The notes under the pieces are model-generated. The model did not search any database and was not told the origin of the DNA. It saw only the letters and a program-made list of their open reading frames with translations. This document shows, one piece after another, positions 1-5,554 of a DNA stretch of 5,554 bases (position 1 is the first letter of the stretch; the number at the start of each line of letters is the position of its first letter). Source of the DNA: an uncultured Clostridium sp. (GTDB taxonomy: Bacteria; Bacillota; Clostridia; Lachnospirales; Lachnospiraceae); NCBI GenBank assembly GCA_900553925.1, contig USFH01000137.1, forward strand, positions 1-5,554, in the 5' to 3' direction. Both the position numbers and the translations under genes were made by a program.

Positions 1-90
1 GGTTTCTTCATGTATGATCGATGACGAACCGATTTTAAATACGATTCGCTGTTTATCCTTCAATGTCTCTCTGATTCGTTTCTCGTCCAC
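1..90 (-). CDS. proB: Glutamate 5-kinase, N-terminal fragment (cut by window edge)
   Basis: Only the first 30 codons are in the window and the frame is open at the edge. The conceptual protein begins MDEKRIRETLKDKQ and continues into RIVFKIGSSSI, which matches the first beta strand and the K-x-GSS phosphate-binding segment at the start of glutamate 5-kinases (amino acid kinase fold). ProB phosphorylates L-glutamate with ATP in the first step of proline synthesis in the cytoplasm. The start is GTG. The reading frame runs back to a TAA at 124-126 with no ATG, and an AGAGGG ribosome binding site lies 7 bases upstream of the GTG. A TTG at codon 10 is a weaker alternative. The gene starts 95 bases after the flavoprotein stop at 186. 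No convincing promoter or terminator is seen in that gap, so read-through from upstream is possible. proA would be expected next, outside the window. The identity rests on a short stretch but a characteristic one. Confidence 0.8.
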   Translation of the reverse strand, partial: MDEKRIRETLKDKQRIVFKIGSSSIIHEET

Positions 91-97
91 GTCTTTT

Positions 98-103
98 CCC
101 TCT
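98..103 (-). promoter_or_regulatory. Ribosome binding site for the GTG start of proB
   Basis: AGAGGG on the minus strand, 7 bases before the GTG at 90-88. It decides in favour of the GTG, because no ATG exists in this frame between the upstream in-frame stop and the kinase motif. An ATG at 122-120 is out of frame and has no ribosome binding site of its own. Confidence 0.6.
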
Positions 104-185
104 TTACACTCTTTTTTCTCATATTAGACCAAATAAATGTATCTGTATGATTATCTGTTTTTCATTTTATGAATCGTTCCCCGGT

Positions 186-1838
186 CTATACTGTTTTACT
201 GTGAATATAGTCAGCCACAGCCTCCGCCACCTTGATTCCATCCACCGCAGCGGAAGTAATACCACCTGCATATCCTGCGCCCTCTCCACATGGAAACAGG
301 CCCGTATACCCGCTTTGATATGCCGCATCACGTATGATGCGCACCGGCGACGATGTCCGGGATTCGATTCCCGACAACACAGCATCGCCCGATGAAAATC
401 CTTTTAATTTACGATCATAATCCAAAATCCCTTCAATTATAGCATCATTTATATAGGCTGGCAAACAATTATTGAGGTTTGCAAACTGATAGCTGCCGCG
501 AATGTTTGGCTTCACGCTTCCAAATTCTGTTGAAACACGATTTTCCTTATAATCCTCAAAGCGCTGCACCGGGATTTTGCCATTTGCTGCTTCATATGCC
601 AGTCGTTCATATTTTTTCTGGAATTCCACACCTGCGAGCACACCATATTCAGCAAACCCGTCTGCGTCGAAATCCTCGGGTGTAACATTCACAACAATCG
701 CAGAATTTGCATTTTTCTCATCTCTTCCATGATTACTCATACCATTTACGACGCTCTGTCCTTCACCGGACGATGCATTGACAACGAATCCACCCGGACA
801 CATACAGAAGCTATATACGCTGCGTCCTTTGCTTGAGCGGTACGTCATCTTATAATCTGCCGCCGGAAGCAGCTTCGCCTGCTCGCTTATGCCATACTGG
901 CTTGCATTGACCATCTCCTGGGAGTGCTCAATTCGAAGTCCCATAGCAAAGGATTTTGCCTCCATGCCAACACCTGCAGCCTGCAGCATCGCAAATGTAT
1001 CCCGCGCGCTATGACCAATAGCAAGAATACAGGCCATTGTCTCCACAACCTTTGTCTGTTCCTTCTGCAAATCAAAGATTGTGAGTGCCAGACGCGTATC
1101 TGATATATGAGTGATTGCAGTAAGCTGATGGGAGAAGTAAATCTCTCCTCCAAGAGAACAGATTTCCTTGCGCATCGTCTGCATTACCTGTTTCAATACA
1201 TCTGTCCCAATATGTGGTTTGTTCAGATAACCGATTTCTTCAGGCGCTCCAAACCGTATAAAATCATGGATTACCGCCTGTATACGTCCGTCCTTGTCTT
1301 TGATCCCGGTATTCAGCTTTCCGTCCGAGAAGGTACCGGCGCCACCCTCACCAAAGGATACATTGGAGTTGGCACAGATTGGTATCTCACCCTGCCAGAA
1401 GCCCTCGACATCCTTCGTCCGTTCCTCCACGCATTTTCCACGTTCATAAACAATCGGTCTATATCCGGCACGTGCCAGCTGCAGTGCAGCAAAATATCCC
1501 GCCGGGCCCGCTCCGATGATAATTGGACGATATACGGATGCATCCGCATTCTTATCCATTCCGCCGCTAAATTGATGCGGAAATGCATATTCCTTCTTTT
1601 TGGTTAACATAATATTTTTATTGTCAATTATTTTATGTGGAATATCCTGTATTCGTTCAAATTCCACATCCACCACATAGATATGAAGCAGATTCCCCTT
1701 ATCCCGGGCATCTAATGATTTGCGTATGATCCTGTACCGATATGGACAATCCGTCCGAAGCAATTTGCGAAGCTTCTTCTCTAAAGCAATCTCTTCATGC
1801 TCCTGCACCGGTATTTTTATCTGGTTGATTCTAAGCAT
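186..1838 (-). CDS. COG2509-type FAD-dependent dehydrogenase (550 aa)
   Basis: Cytoplasmic flavoprotein of the uncharacterised FAD-dependent dehydrogenase family (COG2509); the substrate is unknown. Residues 1-90 form a basic N-terminal extension typical of this family. The FAD-binding Rossmann motif IIIGAGPAGYFAA follows at about 106-118, with an acidic YER at 131-133 ending the second strand. The family signature NSNVSFGEGGAGTFSDGKLN spans 158-177. Further motifs are ILAIGHSARD (271-280), a CPGGFVVNAS segment (347-356) and GIESRTSSPVRI (490-501). The C-terminal FAD-contacting GEGAGYAGGITSAAVDG lies at 518-534. The length is normal and the gene appears intact. The ATG at 1838 overlaps the end of the upstream flavoprotein gene by 8 bases. 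A GGGAG ribosome binding site lies about 9 bases upstream, inside that gene, so the two are probably translationally coupled. No signal peptide or membrane segment is seen. Confidence 0.9.
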   Translation of the reverse strand: MLRINQIKIPVQEHEEIALEKKLRKLLRTDCPYRYRIIRKSLDARDKGNLLHIYVVDVEFERIQDIPHKIIDNKNIMLTKKKEYAFPHQFSGGMDKNADASVYRPIIIGAGPAGYFAALQLARAGYRPIVYERGKCVEERTKDVEGFWQGEIPICANSNVSFGEGGAGTFSDGKLNTGIKDKDGRIQAVIHDFIRFGAPEEIGYLNKPHIGTDVLKQVMQTMRKEICSLGGEIYFSHQLTAITHISDTRLALTIFDLQKEQTKVVETMACILAIGHSARDTFAMLQAAGVGMEAKSFAMGLRIEHSQEMVNASQYGISEQAKLLPAADYKMTYRSSKGRSVYSFCMCPGGFVVNASSGEGQSVVNGMSNHGRDEKNANSAIVVNVTPEDFDADGFAEYGVLAGVEFQKKYERLAYEAANGKIPVQRFEDYKENRVSTEFGSVKPNIRGSYQFANLNNCLPAYINDAIIEGILDYDRKLKGFSSGDAVLSGIESRTSSPVRIIRDAAYQSGYTGLFPCGEGAGYAGGITSAAVDGIKVAEAVADYIHSKTV

Positions 1839-3045
1839 GGCAACTTTCTCCCGCCTTTCGTCCTGTCAGTATCGCAAATGTAAGATTGTAGCCACCGCAA
1901 TCGCCATCCATATCCAATAGCTCACCGGCTACATACATTCCGCGCTGCCCCTTTACCTCCATAGTCTGTGCATCCACGTCCGCAAGCATGACTCCACCGG
2001 CAGTCACCTGTGCATTTTCGTAATCACGCAGTGCTTTCACATGAAATGGATAACATCTGCATCTATCATAGATTTTATCAAGCATATCCGTTGTCACATC
2101 ACTCAATGGTTGTTTACAAGATACTCCGGCAGATTCAAGTATGTATCGTGCAAGCTTATCCGGCATAAATGCATTGAGATATCCATAGATATTTCGCTCC
2201 AGGCATCTTCCCTGCATGAACCGCTCTCTGGTAATATGTTCCAGAAAGTCAATGTGCACCGTCACTTCCTTCTGTATCTCCAATGCACGTCCCACCATAG
2301 ATGCAAGGTTGAAAATCATGATACCGGACAATCCGTATTCTGTCAGTTGTAATTCCCCCGATTGTCTGTGGATGCCTTTGTCTGTTTCTATCCATGCACT
2401 GCATGCAACCCGGACACCCTTGATTGCTTCTGTGTCCTCACTTGTGTACATTCCGCACAGCGCCGGAGACTGTTTTGTAACGGATAAACCAAGTGATTGT
2501 GCCAGTGCATAACCACTGGTACTTCCGCCAAGTGATGCATAAGAGCAGCCACCGGTAGCAAGAATTATATTTTTCGCATATAATGGCTCTTCACAGGAAA
2601 TCAGATACCCGTCTTCTGCCTTCGTGATTTCCGTAACCATCTTCCCGGTTTTAACTGTCACGCCAAGTGCCTTGATCCGGTCAAGGAACGCCCAGACGAC
2701 CGCTGACGCCTGCATGGAAACCGGATAATAATACCCTTGATTTGCCTGCGTATAGACACCCATACTATCCAGGAATTCAAACAACCCGGTATTTGGATAC
2801 TCTCCTATACTTTGATTTAAGAACTGCGTTCTCTCATGTTCCTCTTCATAGGAGTGATAATGGCATTTATCCATATCTGTATTCGCAAGATTACATCTTC
2901 CGTTTCCGGTTGCATACATCTTTCTGCCTAGTTTTTTGTTTTTATCAACAATACAGACACTACAGCCACCTTCCGCAGCCGCAATCGCCGCTGACATACC
3001 TGCAGCGCCACCACCGATCACGCAAACATCATATCTTTCCTGCAT
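1831..3045 (-). CDS. HI0933/BaiN-like NAD(P)/FAD-dependent oxidoreductase (404 aa)
   Basis: Flavoprotein of the HI0933-like family (Pfam HI0933_like, TIGR00275 type). An N-terminal dinucleotide-binding motif VIGGGAAGMSAA spans residues 9-20. The family signature GRKMYATGNGRCNLAN spans 40-55. An ILATGG strand lies at 161-166. The C-terminal block runs from GGVMLADVD (350-358) to VAGELLDMDGDCGGYNLTFA (372-391), which contacts FAD in relatives. The length of 404 residues is usual. Databases often label such proteins BaiN after a proposed bile-acid enzyme of Clostridium scindens, or aminoacetone oxidase. Nothing here (no bai neighbours) supports a bile-acid role, so the substrate should be left open. 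The start ATG has AAAGGA 7 bases upstream. The gene follows a 90-base gap with an inverted repeat and overlaps the next flavoprotein gene by 8 bases. The protein has no signal peptide and is likely cytoplasmic. Confidence 0.9.
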   Translation of the reverse strand: MQERYDVCVIGGGAAGMSAAIAAAEGGCSVCIVDKNKKLGRKMYATGNGRCNLANTDMDKCHYHSYEEEHERTQFLNQSIGEYPNTGLFEFLDSMGVYTQANQGYYYPVSMQASAVVWAFLDRIKALGVTVKTGKMVTEITKAEDGYLISCEEPLYAKNIILATGGCSYASLGGSTSGYALAQSLGLSVTKQSPALCGMYTSEDTEAIKGVRVACSAWIETDKGIHRQSGELQLTEYGLSGIMIFNLASMVGRALEIQKEVTVHIDFLEHITRERFMQGRCLERNIYGYLNAFMPDKLARYILESAGVSCKQPLSDVTTDMLDKIYDRCRCYPFHVKALRDYENAQVTAGGVMLADVDAQTMEVKGQRGMYVAGELLDMDGDCGGYNLTFAILTGRKAGESCHA

Positions 3046-3081
3046 TCCATATCCTTTCTATTCTATGTAACAACCTATGCT

Positions 3082-3117
3082 GCAAAATATAATGGATATT
3101 TGCTATCCATATATTTT
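3082..3117 (-). repeat. AT-rich inverted repeat with two alternative hairpins; possible weak terminator or attenuator
   Basis: In the gap between the BofC-like gene (stop at 3136) and the flavoprotein gene (start at 3045). Hairpin A: the ATGGATA at 3092-3098 is the exact reverse complement of 3104-3110, with a 5-base loop. The pairing extends as AAAATAT (3084-3090) with ATATTTT (3111-3117), leaving one bulged base at 3091. Hairpin B: GCAAATAT of the minus strand (3103-3096) can pair with ATATTTTGC (3090-3082), again with one bulge. Forming B breaks A. On the transcript, hairpin A ends in a T-rich arm, which is terminator-like, but the stem is very AT-rich and so weak. Function is inferred only. 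Confidence 0.4.
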
Positions 3118-3135
3118 CACAGCATATGGCACGTT

Positions 3136-3492
3136 TTACGACGACAGGGATTCCAGATAACGATATAATTCCTGCTTTGATTGAAACACGACGTTCTCCT
3201 GCAGATCTTCATAGATTTCCGGATGCAGCTGCTTCAGGATTTCGGCATCAATATCCGTATACTCATATACCTGTTCGGTATCTGCGTCATAGACGATCAC
3301 ACGTCCCTCCCGGATTGCCGCAACGTATTTTCCGGAGGAGGCTTTTGTTTCAAGTGCAATGGAATCCTCTACGATCTCTAGTCTGTTTTCCTGTTTTTCC
3401 TGCATTTTTATCTGAAAATACTGATTTGCAAGAATATAACAGAGCGTAAAGATCCCCACAAATAAAAGTACATATAAAAATAATTTCTTCAT
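3136..3492 (-). CDS. Small membrane-anchored protein with BofC C-terminal-like domain (118 aa)
   Basis: Residues 1-3 are MKK, followed by a hydrophobic segment at about 4-22 that reads as an uncleaved anchor or signal peptide, so the rest is likely outside the membrane. Residues 23-53 are a charged linker. Residues 54-118 (from GKYVAAIREGRVIVYD through YEYTDIDAEILKQL to FQSKQELYRYLESLSS) resemble, from memory, the C-terminal domain of Bacillus subtilis BofC. Shared features are the G-Y/K-V/I strand start, the I-D-x-x-x-L segment, and the closing F-x-(T/S)-K-x-E helix ending in S. BofC regulates SpoIVB signalling in the pro-sigma-K sporulation checkpoint. This protein lacks the BofC N-terminal domain, so the same role is not implied. 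The start ATG has AAGGAG 8 bases upstream, inside the loop of a 14-bp hairpin. The gene lies 43 bases after the lipoprotein gene. It is surely a gene; the family call is moderate. Confidence 0.6.
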   Translation of the reverse strand: MKKLFLYVLLFVGIFTLCYILANQYFQIKMQEKQENRLEIVEDSIALETKASSGKYVAAIREGRVIVYDADTEQVYEYTDIDAEILKQLHPEIYEDLQENVVFQSKQELYRYLESLSS

Positions 3493-3519
3493 GGCACCAA
3501 CTCCTTGAAGAAATTATTT
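3478..3519 (-). promoter_or_regulatory. 14-bp perfect hairpin presenting the ribosome binding site of the BofC-like gene
   Basis: The 14 bases at 3478-3491 (AAATAATTTCTTCA on the plus strand) are the exact reverse complement of 3506-3519, separated by a 14-base loop at 3492-3505. In the mRNA the loop holds AGGAG and the A of the start codon. The UG of the AUG and codons 2-5 form the 3' arm. The 5' arm begins 16 bases after the stop codon of the lipoprotein gene (3536-3538). The stem has only two G-C pairs, so it would be marginally stable. Translational control, temperature response or coupling to the upstream gene are possibilities, all inferred. Confidence 0.55.
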
Positions 3520-3535
3520 CCATATTTGTATTTAA

Positions 3536-4630
3536 TTATTCAAAGGTAATCTGATCCTGCTTTGTTTCATCAAATACAGTTATAAATGTCTTACCCGGAT
3601 TCATCTTCAACTGATTTCCGTCTGCTGTATAGAATTTAATCGTACCAGCATCCGGTCTCCAGTTTACTGCTTCATACTCTCCGTCAGAGACATAATAGGC
3701 AGTTCCTGATTTTGTCCAGTCGATGCTCTGAAGTCCATCACCGATATCTGTGTATTGTACAAACATAACAATCAGATTCTTGTAACGAAGCTGCTCATTT
3801 GTCTGATCATCAATCTGCTTGTCACCATACTGGAATCTGTAGTAGAGCTTTTCGTCTGCATTGTACTCATACCATCTTGTACTGCTGTTATTATATGCTG
3901 TTGTAACCTTATTGGCAGTCTGGCCATTCCCGATTGCAGTATCCTCAGTGTTGAATGCAAACATATTCTGGTTCTTGTTGTGGTTATCATTATAGGTTGT
4001 ACGATATCCGGCAGCTGCGATACCTTCCTTCAGTTTCTCGCTGTTTGTGTAACAGTTATGTGGTGCCACACGGGACTCATCACGATAATATGTGATTGTA
4101 TCATACAGACCGTTCAGGTTATTGGTTCCACTCTTCTTGATCTGATCTTCCGCATAGGTGGACCATCCAACGTGTGCATAGATACCATCTAACATATTCG
4201 CCATCTGTACATAATAATGTCTGGCACTACGAACCGGTCCAAGCTTCTCCAGATTCGAATAATCCTTGAATACACACATATAACGGGTAATTCCGCCTTC
4301 TACCAGCATCTCAAACGTAATATCTGCCTGAGAAATGCCGGACTGTGGCATAGCATCCACGATATTGTTGATCATAATACACAGAGGTCTCTGGTTCTCC
4401 AGACTCTCATCAATCCACTCGCCGGTGAATTCGTTGATCACACAACCTTCCTTTGTCGGTCCAACCTCAATATTGGCAGCATCACCCATAGTTGCAACAG
4501 CCTCCGTTGTGATTGCAGCCTGCTCTGTTGTTGTCTCTTCTTTCTTCTTTCCACAGCCTGACAGACAACTTACCGTTAACGCAGTCGTCACCGCAAGCAT
4601 CGTCAGTCTCTTAAGCTTATTCTTCTTCAT
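3536..4630 (-). CDS. DUF3048 (YerB-like) lipoprotein (364 aa)
   Basis: A lipoprotein signal peptide is clear: basic residues 2-8 (KKNKLKR), a hydrophobic core at 9-22, and the lipobox LSGC at 23-26 with Cys26 as the lipid-modified first mature residue. A Lys/Glu/Thr-rich linker follows to about residue 50. The N-terminal DUF3048 domain covers about 67-210, with NEFTGEWIDES, ENQRPLCIMINN (78-89), MPQSGISQADITFEMLVEGG (94-113), GPVRSARHYY (131-140) and RVAPHNCYT (187-195). The C-terminal DUF3048 domain covers about 236-356. The family includes B. subtilis YerB and is widespread in Firmicutes; its biochemical role is unknown. The protein should be anchored on the outer face of the cytoplasmic membrane. 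The ATG overlaps ybeY by 14 bases. AAAGGA lies 13 bases and AAGGG 3 bases upstream, neither ideally spaced, which suggests translational coupling to ybeY. Length is typical and the gene is intact. Confidence 0.92.
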   Translation of the reverse strand: MKKNKLKRLTMLAVTTALTVSCLSGCGKKKEETTTEQAAITTEAVATMGDAANIEVGPTKEGCVINEFTGEWIDESLENQRPLCIMINNIVDAMPQSGISQADITFEMLVEGGITRYMCVFKDYSNLEKLGPVRSARHYYVQMANMLDGIYAHVGWSTYAEDQIKKSGTNNLNGLYDTITYYRDESRVAPHNCYTNSEKLKEGIAAAGYRTTYNDNHNKNQNMFAFNTEDTAIGNGQTANKVTTAYNNSSTRWYEYNADEKLYYRFQYGDKQIDDQTNEQLRYKNLIVMFVQYTDIGDGLQSIDWTKSGTAYYVSDGEYEAVNWRPDAGTIKFYTADGNQLKMNPGKTFITVFDETKQDQITFE

Positions 4631-5129
4631 TGTCCCTTGTATATCCTTTCTTTGTTAATATCTCTTCCTGTAGTTTTTCCATATGCAGACGTTCCGAATC
4701 ATCAATATGGTCATATCCTGCAAGATGGAGCATACTATGTGCAGTCAGGAACGCAACTTCTCTTTTACGGGTATGTCCGTATTCCTTTGCCTGCTCAGCA
4801 ATCCGGTCTACATTCAATATGATATCTCCTAACATCAGTTCTCCGGTATCCTGATTAAAATAATCAAGCGGACTATCTTCACAAAAATCGAATTCGCCCG
4901 GTACTTCATATTCAATCATCGGAAACGAAAGAACATCCGTCGGTGCATCAATCTCCCTGTATTCTTTATTGATTGCCTGAATTCCCGCATGGTCTGTAAA
5001 TATGACATTCACCTCACATTCGTAAGGACACTTCAGAAAATCGAGCGATGCCTCGATAATATCTGTTACAATGTCCTGATAATGTGCAGGAATCTCAGTA
5101 TCTAATTCATTCTCAAAAAATACGCTCAA
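4617..5129 (-). CDS. ybeY: Endoribonuclease YbeY, 16S rRNA maturation and ribosome quality control (170 aa)
   Basis: Single-strand-specific metallo-endoribonuclease of the UPF0054 family, which acts in 16S rRNA 3'-end processing and 70S quality control in the cytoplasm. The zinc motif HSMLHLAGYDH at 131-141 supplies His131, His135 and His141. The conserved NKEYREIDAPTDVLSFP at 54-70 includes Arg58. The strand LMLGDIILN lies at 98-106. The second residue of the zinc motif is Ser where the E. coli-type consensus has Gly; I believe this is common in Clostridia and does not touch a metal ligand. The start is TTG. An in-frame TGA lies at 5142-5144, there is no ATG before residue 71, the N terminus aligns with the family from this point, and AAGGAG lies 7 bases upstream. 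The gene follows phoH by 58 bases and overlaps the lipoprotein gene by 14 bases. The stretch EYEVPGEFDFCEDSPLDYFN (73-92) is the acidic insertion seen in Gram-positive members. Confidence 0.97.
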   Translation of the reverse strand: MSVFFENELDTEIPAHYQDIVTDIIEASLDFLKCPYECEVNVIFTDHAGIQAINKEYREIDAPTDVLSFPMIEYEVPGEFDFCEDSPLDYFNQDTGELMLGDIILNVDRIAEQAKEYGHTRKREVAFLTAHSMLHLAGYDHIDDSERLHMEKLQEEILTKKGYTRDNEEE

Positions 5130-5136
5130 TGTAAAT

Positions 5137-5142
5137 CTCCTT
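5137..5142 (-). promoter_or_regulatory. Ribosome binding site fixing the TTG start of ybeY
   Basis: AAGGAG on the minus strand, 7 bases before the TTG at 5129-5127. It overlaps the in-frame TGA that closes the frame upstream, so no earlier start is possible. It is a near-perfect match to the 16S rRNA 3' end and may compensate for the weak start codon. Confidence 0.8.
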
Positions 5143-5155
5143 CAATGCCTGTTAC

Positions 5156-5184
5156 ATTTTATCCCAAAAGCGATAGATAATCAA
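5156..5184 (-). promoter_or_regulatory. Candidate sigma-A-type promoter between phoH and ybeY
   Basis: On the minus strand, TTGATT (5184-5179; four of six matches to TTGACA) is followed after exactly 17 bases by TAAAAT (5161-5156; five of six matches to TATAAT). It starts just 3 bases after the phoH stop codon. Transcription would begin near 5149, giving a leader of about 20 bases that still contains the AAGGAG site for ybeY. It would be an internal promoter adding to read-through from phoH. AT-rich gaps give chance matches, so the call is tentative. Confidence 0.4.
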
Positions 5185-5187
5185 GGT

Positions 5188-5554
5188 TTATCTATGACTT
5201 TTTTCACGGGTATGCCTTGTCTCATATTCCTCATATGCATTTACGATCTTCTGAACAAGCGGGTGTCTTACAACATCCTCACTTGTGAACCGTATCGTTG
5301 AAATCCCATCGATATCATGCAGAACACGCAATGCAACCTCCAGACCGGACTGGGTATCCCGCGGCAGATCCTTCTGGGAAAGATCGCCGGTTATGATAGC
5401 CTTAGATCCAAATCCAATACGTGTCAGGAACATCTTCATCTGCGCCGGTGTCGTGTTCTGTGCCTCATCTAACACGATATAGGCATTATCCAAGGTACGT
5501 CCGCGCATATACGCAAGCGGAGCCACCTCAATCAGCCCTTTCTCCATATTCCGC
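5188..5554 (-). CDS. phoH: PhoH-family ATPase (YbeZ-like), C-terminal part (cut by window edge)
   Basis: The frame is open to the window edge, so the N-terminal KH-like region and the Walker A loop are missing. About 122 residues are visible out of roughly 320 expected. Numbering from the Met at 5547, which is internal and not the start: IEVAPLAYMRGRTLDNAY spans 6-23, and the Walker B motif IVLDEAQNTTPAQM spans 24-37 with Asp27 and Glu28. FLTRIGFGSK lies at 40-49. The TGDLSQKDLPR segment (53-63) gives a polar sensor and an arginine. RFTSEDVVRHPLVQKIV (86-102) closes the domain, followed by a basic tail. The protein is a cytoplasmic ATPase with proposed RNA-helicase-like activity that partners YbeY in rRNA processing. 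The adjacency to ybeY supports the YbeZ-type assignment rather than the toxin-associated PhoH2 type. In B. subtilis an HD-family gene (pgpH) lies between phoH and ybeY; here the two are direct neighbours. Confidence 0.95.
   Translation of the reverse strand, partial: RNMEKGLIEVAPLAYMRGRTLDNAYIVLDEAQNTTPAQMKMFLTRIGFGSKAIITGDLSQKDLPRDTQSGLEVALRVLHDIDGISTIRFTSEDVVRHPLVQKIVNAYEEYETRHTREKSHR

Noticed and set aside
60..122. Short basic reading frame of 20 codons on the minus strand overlapping the proB start
   Set aside because: It starts with ATG but has no ribosome binding site upstream and lies in the wrong frame for proB, so chance is the simpler explanation.
161..173. Small inverted repeat TTCAT-TTT-ATGAA after the dehydrogenase stop
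   Set aside because: Only 5 base pairs with a 3-base loop and no T-run; too weak for a terminator.
1107..1607. Long plus-strand reading frame of 166 codons opposite the COG2509 dehydrogenase gene
   Set aside because: The minus strand here encodes an intact, motif-rich flavoprotein. The plus-strand translation shows no recognisable domain, so it is a shadow frame.
1831..3045. Bile-acid 7-alpha-dehydroxylation gene (baiN)
   Set aside because: Family resemblance only. No other bai genes are in the window, and this family is widespread in bacteria that do not process bile acids.
3046..3080. TAGAAT (-10-like) on the minus strand before the BaiN-like gene
   Set aside because: No acceptable -35 hexamer lies 16-18 bases upstream, so a promoter could not be supported.
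2742..3092. Plus-strand reading frame of 116 codons opposite the start of the BaiN-like gene
   Set aside because: It lies mostly antisense to the conserved FAD-binding region and looks like low-information Tyr/His-rich shadow sequence.
3755..4192. Hydrophobic plus-strand reading frame of 145 codons opposite the DUF3048 gene
   Set aside because: Its Ile/Val/Cys-rich composition follows from the reverse complement of the lipoprotein codons. It has no good start context and no family resemblance.
4717..4740. Gly-to-Ser change in the YbeY zinc motif (HS instead of HG)
   Set aside because: The three histidine ligands are intact and this variant is, to my knowledge, common in Clostridia, so it is not a sign of lost activity.

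Overview
The window looks like chromosomal DNA of a Gram-positive anaerobe of the class Clostridia, most likely Lachnospiraceae. This is inferred from moderate-to-low GC content, strong AGGAG-type ribosome binding sites, a lipoprotein of the YerB/DUF3048 type, and a pair of flavoproteins next to proB. I know that arrangement only from general memory of such genomes, and no species can be named. Every supported gene lies on the minus strand, so the genes are read from the right edge towards the left. No mobile element, RNA gene, CRISPR array or prophage signal was seen. No gap between genes exceeds about 95 bases.

In reading order (right to left): the C-terminal end of a PhoH-family ATPase (5554-5188, cut by the window edge); a 58-base gap with a good candidate promoter; ybeY, the rRNA-maturation endoribonuclease, with a TTG start (5129-4617); a DUF3048/YerB-like lipoprotein overlapping ybeY by 14 bases (4630-3536); a small membrane-anchored protein with a BofC C-terminal-like domain, whose ribosome binding site sits in the loop of a 14-bp perfect hairpin (3492-3136); a gap with an AT-rich inverted repeat; an HI0933/BaiN-like flavoprotein (3045-1831); a COG2509-type FAD-dependent dehydrogenase overlapping it by 8 bases (1838-186); and the first 30 codons of proB, glutamate 5-kinase, with a GTG start (90-1, cut by the window edge).

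Functionally there are three blocks. The first is RNA quality control (PhoH and YbeY, a widely conserved pair). The second is cell-envelope proteins of poorly known role (lipoprotein and BofC-like protein, possibly linked to sporulation). The third is redox and metabolism (two translationally coupled flavoproteins, then the start of proline synthesis). The tight spacing suggests one or a few overlapping transcripts. Most of the content is ordinary. The most noteworthy signal is the ribosome-binding-site hairpin in front of the BofC-like gene, followed by the alternative hairpins at 3082-3117 and the coupled flavoprotein pair of unknown substrate.
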